A stretch of 64,000 nt of DNA. Source: Anticarsia gemmatalis. Its lineage: Eukaryota > Arthropoda > Insecta > Lepidoptera > Erebidae. A program made the position numbers and the translations under genes. The DNA is taken from NCBI RefSeq assembly GCF_050436995.1, contig NC_134774.1, positions 1,734,501 to 1,798,500 on the forward strand. The letters run 5' to 3'. The notes beneath the pieces are model-generated. The model saw nothing but the letters and a program-made list of their open reading frames with translations, was not told the origin of the DNA and did no database searches. How positions within the stretch are numbered: position 1 is the stretch's first letter; each line of letters begins with the position of its first letter. Of this stretch, positions 27,801-42,800 are shown piece after piece.

Positions 27801-30800
27801 AAGATAACAGTCGTTTAGTCATGTCAAAGACTGCGGCTTGAACAACTTTGACACTAGGTTGACCACTAACCATTACCTAAATACAAATTAACCAATAAGG
27901 AAGAACCAGTAATAAAATATTGGAAAAACATTGCTAAGAAAAATAACAGAAAAAAAAAAATTAATTAAAGTTTTGTACAAAAAGAATTTGTTAAAAACTT
28001 CTCTTGTTAAGATAACAAATAATAATAATGATTGTTTTGCTCTCGTTTCAAACAAAATGGCCGCGTAATGAGCACTCGATTGTGAAATACGATACTTTCA
28101 CCTGATCAATAATCTGATTGACAATGGCGGATTAAAATTAACTATGTTTTTTTAGTCTTTTTTATGAATAAAACTATTTTTAAGTAGTAACTTAGGTCAC
28201 TTCGCCGCAATAGCCGTAGCGCCGCGTGTGGTTTCAATCCCACCCGGGACAAATATTTGTGTGATGAGTATCTGTTCTGAGCCTGATTGTTAATTTATGA
28301 GTATATATTAATGTCCCACTGCCGGGCAAGGGTCTCCTCCCGTAATGAGGGAGGGGTTAGGCCTTGAGTCCACCACGCTGACCAATTGTATGTTGGGGAC
28401 TTTGCATACCTTCAAGAACTGTTCTAAAGAACTCTCAGGCTAGCACGGTTGCATCACGATTTTCTCCTTCACCGTTATAACAAGTAATAATTATTTCTAA
28501 TACACACATAACTTCTAAAAATCATTGGTGTTTTGCCTCGGGTTTGAACCTGCGACTTGCGTGGGAGATATCAACTTATACCACTCGGCTATCGCTAGTA
28601 CTAAAAAAATACTTAACGGATTTGAATGAAATATAATACACAAATAGTTTATAACCTGGATTAACACATAGAATATTTCATCCGTAGAAACCTTTTCACG
28701 CGAACAAAGTCGGGGGCGAATCGTCGTCGCAATTCACATAATATGTTCAAAATTAGGTCACCCCTCAGTTTCAAGGATGCGCGAATCGATCAGCATCGTG
28801 GCTAATGTGAAGCCGTGGCCCGGGTACAGCCGAGTCTAACCGACAGTTTAACCGTCGGATAAGTGTCTGTTATACATAAATATAGATATTCTTTAGAACA
28901 GGCTGCCTGACTATTAGTCAAATCGGCTACTTTTTATGAAACGTCAATATTCACGTATTTGCTGCGAAAATATGAATATCCATACTAATATTATAAATGC
29001 GAAAGTAACTCTATATACTTCCCTTGCAGCTTTACATCCATACATTAGGTTTTTAACGAAACTCAGTATTAGTTATTTCAGAATTACTTTTAAAAAGTAT
29101 GAATAGTTAGATAGTATTAATAGAAGTATGAAATACACTTACGTTTCCTCATTAACAATGTTAGTCCCATGTAATAGAGTGAGTTTATTGCTATATATAG
29201 GGCACGTTACCAAACACCAGACTAACAATAATACTATGAGATTTAAGATATTTTTTCAATATTTTAGATATTAACCCTGAATTCAAGAACGTTAATCGTT
29301 TGATCTCATTTTAGTCCGATTTACCTTGATACCAAACAAATGTCAAGTAGATATTAAATTAAAGCCAGTTGCGCTCACCGGTCGGTAAACGATCTGTGGG
29401 TTAGGCAAACCTTGACGCGGTCATTCCATAGATGGGTGACCACATAGAGATATATGAACTGAGCGTTTCCGTGTTTCGGAGGGTACGTAAATAGTCGGTC
29501 CCGGTGCTTTAAGATAATAGTCGTTAAGCCACGTCAAAGGCCTTCGGGCTTGAACAACTTTGACACTAGGTTGACCACTAATCATACGACAAATGAAATA
29601 TCAAATCGACCTAATTTAATTCATTTCCAATCCTAGGCACAGCTGACTGCAAAAAAAACACGACACGCCTCATTTTCGCGCGCATGCGTCGTTACCATGG
29701 CAACGGTTAAAATGGCCGCGTTGCCATGGTTACCATATGTAGGCCACACCGTCCCGGGTGACCCCATTACCAGTGGTATTGATGCGCCAAGAATTCGCTT
29801 ATTTCACCCTATAAAAGTGAAGAATCGTCGCCATTACTGACCAGTGACGTAACGGGAAAATGGCTGCTCGGGAAATATGTGCAGAGATAGTTACAAAATG
29901 CTTGTATAGGCGTTAAATGTTTAAAATACTATAAAAATACTAGCTGATCCGGCAAACGTTGTTATGCCATATACCAAAATAAAAAAAAGTGTCACCTAGG
30001 GGTATGAAAAATAGATGTTGGCCAACTCTCAGACCTACTCAATATGTTCATCAAATTTCATAAGAATCGGTCAAGTCGTTCCGGAGGAGTATGGCAAGGA
30101 AAACTGTGACGCGAGATTTTTTTATATTAGATAGAAAATATTTGCAATAGTATATTTTAACCCGTTCTGTCCCACTGGAGGGCAAGGGTCTCCTCCCAAA
30201 CGAGAGGGAGGGGTTAGGCATTGAGTCCACCACGCTGGCCAAGTGCGGGTTGGGGACTTTGCATGCCCTCAATAAATGTATTAAACAAATTTTAGACATG
30301 CAAGGTTTCCTCACGATGTATTCCTTCACCGTTATAACAAGTGATCATTATTTCTAATACACACATCACTTGGAAAGGGGTAACTAAAAGAAAAATTTTC
30401 GGCGGCCATTTTGAAAAAATAAAATTAAAGAACTCACCATAATACGTCATATTGCTTACTAAATGTTCGTTAATCATTTTATAACTTTTAAATCACTGAC
30501 ACTATTAAAAAACGTTATATTTCAAATACACATTGTATTTTCACTTCACTATAACACAATCATAATTATAAGTGGATATTAAATTAAGGAAGAATATAAA
30601 AATAAGCCTCTTATTCATAAACACACTATAAACCTATTTTAGTTTAAAAAGCTACTGTATGTTTTCTCTTTTTAATTTCGCTATGGAGTGAAAGAAACAA
30701 AACACTATATAAGCCTTTCATAACTTCATATATTTTTCTGGATAAGAGGGAAAGGAAATAACATTTACATACAGTATCATAACTATAAAATAATAATAAT

Positions 30801-33800
30801 AGTGTTCTAGCCGATATAGGTGGTCAGTTTCATTGAAACCAGCCAACTGTGCAGGACTATGTTTATAGTGTCGTGTGTACAATACACAGGTACACTCTCT
30901 ATTACATCACTCTCATAGTGCGGTGAGACGTATCAATCAAGCTTAGCCTTTCTTTCAAACTATGTTGGAGTCGGCTTCCAGTCTCACCGGATGCAGCTGA
31001 ATATCAGTGTTTTACATGCAGCGACTGCCTATCGGACCTCCGCAACCCAGTTACCTGGGAAAACACGATACCCTTCGGTAAGACTGGTTGTCAGTCTTTC
31101 AAGCTTCTGACTACTGTTAACGACTGTCAAAGATCTTCGAAAATTACAGCCGGGACCCACAATTTAACGTGCCTTCCGAAACACGGAGGAACTCGATATG
31201 TATAAGATGGTCACCCATCCACAAATCAACCTCGGCAAGCATGGCTTAACCTCAGAGATCGACCCGCGCGGCTGTTATTAACTAAGCCACGAGCTCCTCT
31301 CCGGTGAGACGTATAACCTTTTAAATTATTTGATAGTTAAACAGATGGGATTTTGTATTCTTTCCATACTTTATCCAGTAGATAAATAATTATCTAACAT
31401 TAGTCTAAAACAAAGCAGTCTCTTTAATCCCGTGTTTTTTCAAATATGTTTATGCTAAATTTCATCAAAATTCTTTTAGCGGTTTAGTATTTAAAGCGTA
31501 ACAGAAACACTTCTTGATGCTTATATGCATTTAAAAAACGACAAAATATGGGAAAAGTCATGGGTACAAGCTAGTTTAACATTATTTCTACCTATCCCCT
31601 GAGGATAAAGGCGTGATATTATAGAAATAATTAAAATAAAATGTCAATAGTACGTGAGGTCTATTATAATTGTAAAATATCACGTAATTATAATCAAAAT
31701 TGTTTATAAAGAGATAAATAGTTTTATGCTTAGTCATCTTAATATAAGAAACCAGCTGACCCGCGCAACTTCTCTTGCGTCACATAAGAGAGAATGGGTC
31801 AAAATTTTCCCCGTTTTTGAACATTTTTTATTGCTGCTCTGCTCCTATTGGTCGTAGCGTGATGATATACAGCCTATAGCCTTCCTTAATAAATGGGCTA
31901 TCTAACACTGAAAGAATTTTTCAAATCGGACCAGTAGTGACTGAGATTAGCGCGTTAACAAACAAACTCTTCAGCTTTATAATATTAGCATAGATAGAGA
32001 GATTATTTTATTTAGAAGTCATGTTTGTACCAGTGGTCTAAATTTCATGAGTTATTATTTTTAAATAATCTTTCAAGACTTGATTTTGACGTTTTTTAGC
32101 TATTTACACATTTTTACAAGTGATAATTATTTCAAATACACACATAACTTGGAAAAGTCATTGGTGTGTTGCCTCGGGTTCGAATCTGCAACTATTTCCG
32201 TGGTTATATCATTAAAAAAATAATATAAATAATGTATTGTCCCACTGCTGGGTAAGGGTCTTCTTCCGTAATGAGGGAGGGGTTAGGCCTTGAATCCACG
32301 CTGGCCAATTACGGGTAGGGAACTTTATTTATAAAACACCACCAATTTATATCAATTAAAAATATATTTATTTACTAGCTGACCCGCGCAGCTCGACTCT
32401 TCTTGTTTTTATTTAATACCGCGCATTTTCAAAATTCACCTTTTGTCTTTGTCACCTTCTCTGGACATCCACAAATAATTGAAGACCAAAATTAGCCAAA
32501 CAAGTCCAGCCGTTCACGAGTTTTAGCGAAACTAACGAACAGCAATTCATTTTTATAGATATTTTATACTCAAAACTACATAGTTTTCTCTCAAAAAACC
32601 TCCTCAATTCATCTACATTTAGTAAAAAAGCCCTCAATTTTTTCGTTGCCCGTCAACTATTCACAACTGGCTCAAGGTTGTACATTGTCAAACACATTGT
32701 TGTACAGACAATAAACTAAAACATGGCGACATTTTACAGTAAAGTAGCATTTAACTTTATATGTATTAGTATAGCTACAATTACAAGCCACTCATTCATC
32801 TATACTATAATACTATATATACTATATCTTTATATATATAATTCTTCTGTAAGTGTGTATGTCACTGAACTGCTCTTAAAGGACTGGACCGATTTTGATG
32901 AAATTTTTTGTGTGTAAGGATCTGAGAATGGATAAGATTCACAATTTTGTCTGCTGGACAATGTTTTTTTAATTTATTAGACAGGACAACGTGTGTCGGG
33001 TCCGCTAGTATACTATATATACTATGTGTATCTATACTAATATTATAAAGCTGAAGAGTTTGTTTGTTTGTTTGAACGCGCTAATCTCAGGAACTGCGGG
33101 AGCGATTTGAAAAATTCTTTCACTGTTGGATAGCCCATTTATCGAGGATGGTTATAGGCTATATATCATCACGCTACGACCAACAGGAGCAGCGTACCAG
33201 TAGAAATATTACAAAAACCAGGAAAATTATGACGTATTCTCTCTCTTGTGACGCAAGCAAAGTTGCGCGAGTCAGCTAGTTCGTCATATGGTTAGTGGTC
33301 AACCTAGTATCAAAGTTGTTCAAGCCCGAATGCCTTTGACGTGACTTAACGATTGTTATCTTAATTGACAACAACCGGGACCGACTTTTTACGTGCCCTC
33401 CGAAGCACGGAGACGCCCAGTTCAAATACCACTATGCGGTCACCCATCTATGGAATGACCGCCACGGTTTGCTTGACCCACAGATCGTTTGCCGGTGAGC
33501 GCAGTTACCAGGCGTACAGATCGTACAAGAGGTTGCTAACTCGCTAACTTTCTGTGCACATACTGACAGCCTTGACGTTGCGAAACGATTGTTACGTATA
33601 TTTACTTTACAGATATGGAACATGTTTTTCAATTTGAAGTGGTGAATGTATTTTAGGTCAAATTGGGACTTTCATTCTAAGTCTAGCTTTTACCCGCGAC
33701 TTCGTCTGCTACCTGAATTTTCCCATGGGAATGCGTCATTTTCCCGGGGTAAAAACTAGACTTTGTAAAAGAAACTCTGCGAAAGTAACTCTGTCTGTCT

Positions 33801-36800
33801 GTCTGTTACTCATTATAACTCACAATTTGGTATGGAGATATTTTGATACCCCAGAAAGGACATAAGCTACTTTTTACCCCGGGAAAATGACGCCTTCCCG
33901 TGGATAAATTCAGGTGGCGGACGAAGTCGCGGGTAAAAAATAAATCGTGCATGTAAGGCTCCGAGCGAGTGATAGATTTAGTTATTATAGCTGACCCGCG
34001 CAACTTCGCTTACGTCACATAAGAGAGAATGGGCCAAAATTTTCCCCGTTTTTGTAACATGTTTCACTGTCGTAGCGTGATGATATATAGCCTATAGCCT
34101 TCCTCGATAAATGGGCTATGTAACACTGAAAGAATTTTTAAAATCAGACCAATAGTTCCTGAGATTAGCGCGTTCAAACAAACAAACTCTTCAGCTTTAT
34201 AATATTAGTATAGATTAGTATAGATTAGTATAGACTAGCTGACCCGCGCAACTTCACTTGCGTCACCTAAGAGAATGAGTCAAAATTTTCCCCGTTTATG
34301 TAACATTTTTCGTTGCTACTCCGCTCCTAATGACCGTAGCGTGATGTTATATAGCCTATAGCCTTCCTCGATAAATAGGCTATCTAACACTGAAATAATT
34401 TTTCAAATCAGACCAGTAGTTCCCGAGATTAGCGCGTTCAAACAAACAAACAAACAAACAAACAAACAAACAAACAAACAAACAAACAAACTCTTTAGCT
34501 TTATAATATTAGTATAGATACTTTCAACATAAGTGTCAACATTTGACCTAAATAAATAAATGACTCGAGGCAACACACCAATAACTTTTAGAAGGTCAGC
34601 GTAGTAGACTTAAGGCCTAAAGGGTACCTTGTTTCGGGAGGAGACCCTTTGCCCAGCAGTGGGACAGTAATGGGTTACATTAAAATCAAAAATTTGTGTG
34701 AAAAAAATCTCCCGCCAATTTTTGATAGGCAGCCATATTGCCCGCCGTTGTCAATGGCACACGTATTTTAAATACGTTCCGTTACGCAAGAGATGTGCAA
34801 CCGGTCAGGGTCGACGCTAATTGATTTGTTCAATCTGAGCATTGTTTTTAGAAGTTGAAGGTTTTTGAACGAATAAACAAGTGTCAGTGGACAGGTGGAA
34901 TTTTTGTACTATTTATGTGAAAGTTAATGTAATTTTTGGTCACTATTACTAGAATTGTTCATCTTATCGTATGGTTAGTGGTCAATCTATTGTCAAAGTT
35001 GTTCAAGCTCGAAAGGTTTTTGACATGGCTTAACGACTGTCATCTTAATTGACAACAGTCGGCATCGACATTTCAGCTTAAAAAATCTCTCATTTTAGGG
35101 AACCACCTAATTTCTCAATAAAAGTTAGTTTATTTTCTCCTAATATTTAATTTGAAGTCTAAATCATGTGATATGGCTATTGAACTGAGTTGCAATGCAA
35201 TTTATTATTATGTAATGATGTTGTATTCTCAAATCACGTGTAACGATTGAAAATGATTGTCAATTTATTGATTCCGATACACTATATAATATTTATGCTC
35301 TGTACATATGTATAGACACTGTGTGTAACAGCACAGCTCCGCTTGTACCGCGCGTGTGTCCGCACACACACCGACTGTCAACTATGTATGCACGTGACAG
35401 TGAGTGTCTGTACTGTCATAGTGTCTGACACGCACACGCACTGGACATATGTACAGACACTGTGTGTAACAGCACAGCGCCGCTTGTACCGCGCGTGTGT
35501 CCGCACACACACCGACTGTCAACTATGTATGCACGTGACAGTGTGTGTCTGTACTGTCATAGTGTCTGACACGCACACGCACTGTACATATGTACAGACA
35601 CTGTGTGTAACAGCACAGCTCCGCTTGTACCGCGCGTGTGTCCGCACACACACCGACTGTCAACTATGTATGCACGTGACAGTGTGTGTCTGTACTGTCA
35701 TAGTGTCTGACACGCACACGCACTGTACATATGTACAGACACTGTGTGTAACAGCACAGCTCCGCTTGTACCGCGCGTGTGTCCGCACACACACCGACTG
35801 TCAACTATGTATGCACGTGACAGTGTGTGTCTGTACTGTCATAGTGTCTGACACGCACTTTGTACATATGTACAGAGTGTACATAGCTCTAATTTTTCTC
35901 TACTTAACAAAAACTTATGAACTACACAATACTATTGAGAAATAGACCTTGACACGACGACGACGGTTGAATTTTTTTGTAAAAAAATGCGCAAAAACAA
36001 TGGCGGAGTTAGTAGGTTGAGGTGAGACAAAAACGTTCGTAGTGTCGTTTTATTTATAAGACTGATTTATTTAGATTATAGTGATCTGTTTATATTTAAA
36101 GACACTGTGACTGTAGTCTTATAACTTAGAAGAGGGCTGACAAAAAGCAGTATTATAAATGCTAGAATTTATAAGGGTGGATGATTTTTTACTCTTTCAT
36201 GCTAAAACTAGTGATTGGATTTTAATAACATTTGGTACACAGATAGTTTATAATCTGTATTAACACATAGGATACTTATTAACCTACGAAATCTATTCAC
36301 GCGGACGAAGTCGCAGAAGTTAGTAGCCCATGTTTAGTTGCGGGTTAAAGATAAATAATTGAAATATTATTTCGAAACGAAATTAAGTTTTGAACATTTT
36401 TTTAAACCTATTACTGCCCTACTGCTGAGCAAGGTTCTCCTCCCGAATTGAGGCACGAGTTAGGCCTTGAAACCACCACAATAGCCAAGTGCGGGTTACG
36501 GTAAACCAGAATTACGAGTTGACCACTAACCATACGATTAGTAGTTAGTAGTATTCTGTAGGAAGGTAGAGTCATTTAAGTAAGAGGACATATGACTTTA
36601 CATGTTCTAGAGTCAAGCATATAAAGACATAAGAGGTAGTTTAGACAGAACAATGGATCTTTTGTAGTTTACACTTTATTATATGTTATTAAAGAAGGTC
36701 TTGAAAACATTACTGTCATGTTTTATTACAGAGAATAAAATGAGATTTAATATTAAACCTATCCTACTAATATTATAAACGCAAAAGTTTGTAATGATGT

Positions 36801-39800
36801 AGGTTTTTCAAGGAAAAAATACTGGATGGATTGATGAAATTTATTTCACTGATAGCTTATATCCTGGATTAACACATGGATAATTTTTCGCCCGTCAAAT
36901 CTTAGATATCAGACGAGTGTCAAAGTTGTTCAAGCCGCCCGAAAGGCCTTTGACGTGGCTTAACGACTGTTATCTTAATTGACAACAACCGGGACCGACT
37001 TTTTACGTGCCCTCCGAAGCACTGAGACGCCCAGCTCAAATACCACTATACGGTCACTCATCTATGGACTGTGAGAGTGAAGGAATAGAGAGTGTACCTG
37101 TGTATTGTACACACACTTGGACACTATAAACAAAGTCCTGCACAGGCCAGTTTCAATGAAATTGGCCGCCGTAACTGGCTATCGTATCGGCTAGGAGATC
37201 ATTATTATTGTAAACGCGACTCTATAAGCAATCTCCATGGTTCGTTTCAATGAATCTGGCCACCGTCACCGCATAAGTAGACATTATTAGTAGTCTGAAA
37301 TCTTTAACACACAAATTCAAGGTCGAACACTACTCTAAAACCATATTTTGACAATGGCGGTGTAAAATGGAACTAATTTGACATAAAGATGAAATTATTT
37401 AAATTTTTAACGTCGAAAATATATTATTTATGGTCGTTAGTGTTTGTTACACATTTTCAAGGTTCCTTATAGGGTAAAAACAGGACCCTATTGCTGAGAC
37501 TTCGCTGTCTGTCTGTCACCAGACTGTATCTCATGAACCGTGATAGTTAGACAGCTGATATTTTCACAGATTATGTATTTCTGTTGCTGCTATAACAATA
37601 AATACTTACTAGAAAATAGAATAAAATAGATATTTAAGTGTAACTCCCATGTGACAAACGTGGTTTGTTTGGGGTTTTTATAGATAAACTAGAGGCCGCC
37701 CGCGACTTCGTCCGCGTGAGAAACCCTTCCCGTGTAAATCCCGATACCTTGGGAATTCCGGGATAAAAAGCCTATGCGTTATTCTGGGTCTTCAGCTACC
37801 TATATACCAAATTTTATCGTAATCGGTTCAGTAATATTTGCGTGAAAGAGTAACAAACATCCATCCATGCATACATTCTCACGAACTTTCGCATTTATAA
37901 TATTAGTAGGATTCGACTTGCAATTTTCCGATTTGGAATTTCATATAATTTTCCTGTCATTTCGGATTTGCATTCGCGAAAAACCGGTGTATTTTATACA
38001 CCTCTGTCTGCACCACATATTAGATAATAATATAATTATATTATTATATGTACTTTAAATAAATACAAGTACATTTTTTTTATTACAAACCTAACACAGG
38101 CATCATAAACAATGTAATTTCTGAAAGGGTTCCGTTTCCGCACGAACATGAATGAAAATTGGCGGTAAAAAGTCGGCCATGTTGCTAACGTCATAATATT
38201 TAATTGACACTTTCTGGTGTTTTCCAGCAAAAAGTTTTGATTAAAATAACAAATACTGGGTTTTTGTGATATTTGAGATACTTTAGTCCCCAACCCGCAC
38301 TTAGCCAGCGTGGTGGACTAACTTAACCCCTCCCCCTTGTTTGGGAAGAGACCCTTGCCGTGCAGTGGGTAAGGGTCAGATATAAGTATGTATTAAAAAG
38401 TATATAAGTATGTTTATCAGTTATTTGGTTGCCATTCAAGCTCTGCTAAGATTGGAATCAGATGACCGTGTGTGAGTTGTCCAATGATATTTATTTTGCT
38501 TAGAAAATCAATGGAGTGTATTTCTAGATACTTAATTTAAAATTGCGAATTAGTTAGTGACAAACAAATTCTACATGTCTCAAAAGAATGAGATATTAAG
38601 ATTTTTTTTTCAAAAAGTGCAAATGTTTGTATGTTTGTAAAAGTCTCCGCGATACGAGAAATCCTTAGTGCGGGAGTTGTCTTTTAAAGTAAAATATGAA
38701 AATTATTTCTAAAAGTTAATTTTTAACTTCTACATTAGTTATACTAACTGTAGTTACAAGTTGTCTGAAACATTACGAAATTTGAGGTAAAATGCGTTGG
38801 TAATCGTTGATTCCTGTATATAATTAGACATCATTATATAAGGATAATACATACATACACAATATCACGCCTTTATTCCACAAGCGTAGACAGAGACCAC
38901 AGAACGTCACTTGATACGACAAATGTAAAATACAATTTTTATATAAGTTCATCTCAAAAGGCTTTTCCGAGCTAGTGGTAGATTCAGTAATTAGATAGTT
39001 GACTGGGTTAACGAAAAATTAAGTGGTTTATCCAAAATGCTCACGCTGTGCTATGTGCAATTTTTTTCGTAAATAATGTTGAAATTATTTATTGCAGACT
39101 AAAATATTTTATTAGGCACTCGTTTGAAATAAGACACTGTGACGTCACTATGTTGTATTTCTATAGTAAAATGTGTTTTTGACATTTCATAAAGAGTAGC
39201 TGATTTGACTGATAGTCAATTACCTATTGTAAATAACTATCATAAGTGCCAACATTTTAATAATAAATGATTTGATTTTGAACTCAAAGCAACACACCAA
39301 TGACTTTTCCAAGTGATGTGTGTATTATAAATAATGATCACTTGTTATAACGGTGAAGGAAAACATCGTGATGAATGTCTTATGCCCAGTTTCTGAAGCA
39401 CACTTGGTGGTAGTTTATATACTTATTCGAACTGTCAAGTTTATATGAGTTTAAACGCTATTTAATAGATACAGTACCGCTAATGTACCTCAGAAACCGG
39501 GGGTAAGAGTTGGTTAAAACAATTCTTGAAGAAATGCAGACCCACTTGGTCATCGTGGTAGACTAAAAGTTCCTTCTTTATTACGAGAGGAGACCCTTGC
39601 CCAGCAGTGGGACGAAAATGGGTAATATTAATTATTAATTACGTATTTGCAAATGCGTTAATTATAAACTGATTGCACCGCACAGGAAAAATGTAAATGC
39701 CAAACCTTGAATTATTAAATAGAAATAATTATTATTCAGTTCTGTTAATTTATACGTTTAACGATTATAATCTTTGTTTTATTGATAAACTAACTTTTGC

Positions 39801-42800
39801 GCGCGATTTCGTTCTCAAGAAAAGATTTCCCGGGGTAAATAGAATACCTATGTGTTAATACAGGTTATAAGCTATATGTGTACTGAATTTCATGAAAATC
39901 CGTACAGTAGAATTTATGTGAAAGAGTAACATACATACATACTCATTAACTATCGCATTTATAATATTAGTAAGATAGGATAAATATATTTAAAAAGAGT
40001 TTAAATTCTGTCTAATATTTCTTAGCATATAAATAAGTAATAAATAGCTTATCAGAAGCAATTTTGATAGTACTTATAAATTTTCATGTCACTTTATCTA
40101 GCAATTAGGATATCTGACACTTATTCGTAACCACTAAAACTAACTCAAGGTTTTTCACAGCTTATGGATAAATATTACTTATTATACAATATAGAGCCAC
40201 AAAATATGCCAAATAATAATGTCAAAATCCCACCTATATAATCATCAAATATTCATTCGAAAGAGTCATAAATCGAAATAATTATTTATAGATAATAAAA
40301 TTAACCTAAAAATATTACCGAATTTAATTTAAAAACCTCAATTTAATATCCACTTTTCACAATACACAAAACTAAAGGTCACTGCACTCCACAGAGTCAC
40401 ACGCAATATTTTTTTTTTATAAAAATAGATCGAACACGAAACGCCCACGATTCTAAATTTGAATTTTTAAAAAGTCAACACGACGCATGCGTTTCGTTCG
40501 CGCGCGTATTCTTACTGACAGCTCTCGTCAGAAATCCGTACGCAATTGTTTTAGATAAACCGACCGAATTGAATGTGCGATAACCTCTTCCCAAAATATG
40601 AGACTAATGTCACATCTTTAATTTGTCAAAGTAACTTTACTTATACATTTTTTTTACTAATATATTTTAGTTTGTTGCGTAAGTGATACGAAACCAAGAC
40701 TTTTATTTCAAAGTAAGACTTCTGTAAAATTATACATCTATAAATACGAATATTAGTAAGAATAACTACATTTTTCAGTTGGTAAAGTTAACACGGCAAT
40801 TTAAAGATGTTACAGTTGACTGTATCACACAGGTAACATATTCAAATCATCAGTATTATACTACAAGTATAACCTTACCAATTTGAAAAGTCTTTTTGTT
40901 GAAGAATATAGTATGATCTTGAGTGTGTTTTAAATTTATCCGTGTGTTATGGAAAATCTATGCTGTAGTCACGAGTGGATATTAGCTAGTAGGGTTTATT
41001 TTTAACTATATTAGACTAGCGAGCCAAGAGAGAAATGTCAACTTCTATGTCGTTATATTGCATTAATGTTTAGTTAAATTGTTTTTGTTTATATCTAATT
41101 TTAGTTGAATGAAATGTCGGATGAAATATGCAATTCTGAAATTATGTCACGTGTGTCCGTCGGTCTGTAGTTTTGCTAGTATTAATACAATTTGAAATAA
41201 TTTTTATTTAATTTGATGAAATAAAAGAGTTCTTAGTTTAGTCTTTTAGATTTCGCTTGCGTCACATAAGGGAGAATGGGTCATAATTTTCCCCGTTTTT
41301 GTAACATTTTTAACTGGCACTCTGCTACTGTTGGTCGTAGCGTGATGTTATATAGCCTATAGCTTTCCTCAATAAATAGGCTATTTAACACTAGAACTCA
41401 TTTTTCAATTCGCACCAGTAGTTTCTGAGATTAGCGCGTTCAACCAAACGAACTCTATAATTTTATAATATTAGTATAGATTAGTTTAAATTGGTTTAAA
41501 CGGTAACTTAGATTATCATAAGTGTCAATATTTGACCTAAATTAACAATTTGATTCTGAATCTACGAACATACTAAAAACTGAGAAAATTTACAAGAAAA
41601 AGTGAAAAAAATGCGCAAATGGCAGTGCTTATACGATAAGCACTAATATTAAAACAAAAATGAAAAGACTATATCCGCTATTTCGTTTCTATGATAAGAA
41701 ATGTAGATGTTTTTCTTGAATTTTCCTTTAAATTGTACTCATAACTAGTTCGCCGGTTGATACACGATTTGTGGGAGCAATCTTGACGGGGATATTACAT
41801 AGATAGGTGTTTATTGGCTCTACCTTTCGTTAACAGTCTAGCCTATCTTTCAAACTATGTTGGAGTCGGCTTCCAGTCTCACCGGATGCAGCTGAATACC
41901 AGTATTTTACATGGAGCGACTGTCTATCCGACCTCCACAACACAGTTACCTGAGTTATAACACGATGCCCTAGTGGTAGTTTATCTATTCAATAGCGTTT
42001 TTTTATATGGGTTTAAACGCTATTGAATAGATAAACTACCGCTAAACGTACCTCAGATACCGGGGGTAAGACTGGTTGTCAGTCCTCCAAGCTTCTGACT
42101 ACTGTTAACGACTATCAAAGGTCTTTGTACATGACATCGAATATCGGCAATTTAAAGAGCCTTACGAAACACGGAGGAACTTGATATGCATAAGATGGTC
42201 ACCCACCTCGGCAAGCATAGCTTAACCTCAGAGATGGATCCGCGCGGTTGTTAATTAACCACGAGCTCCTCAATCCATTAGTTACCAAATACACCCAAAA
42301 ATCGACCCCGTAACACGAAATTTCATTGAAAATATGAAAAATTTCTCTGAAAAATCTATTTCAAAGTATAAAAAATGTCAACTAGTAATAATATAACAAT
42401 GGTAGTTGTATTTAAGTTAATGATATGATTGGTAAACACAAGGTCGCAGTGAAGGTTGCTTACGTAACGCGTGTGCATAGTGTCTATAGATGTGACTAGT
42501 GAGCGTAGTTCGGTGTGAACCGACTTTAAATAGAGCGTAGTTACTATAAACCGACTTTAAATAGAGCGTAGTTACTATAAACCGACTTTAAATAGAGCGT
42601 AGTTACTATAAACCGACTTTAAATAGAGCGTAGTTACTATAAACCGACTTCAAAACGAGCGAAGTCGGTGAGAACCGACTTCAAAGTGAGCACAATGGGC
42701 TTTAACCGACTTCAAAGTGAGTACAATGGGTTTTAACCGACTCAAAACTAGTATAGTGGGTTTTAACCGACTTTAATCAGTGTAAAGTGGTTTAAACCGA

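Noticed and set aside
35343..35945. 200-codon Cys/Thr-rich repetitive ORF
   Set aside because: It follows from a 141-bp satellite whose period is a multiple of three. No splice context or conserved domain, and the same happens in the inverted array.
42519..42660. CRISPR-like array of 31-bp repeats
   Set aside because: Units are directly adjacent without unique spacers, in a eukaryotic intron; ordinary tandem repeat.
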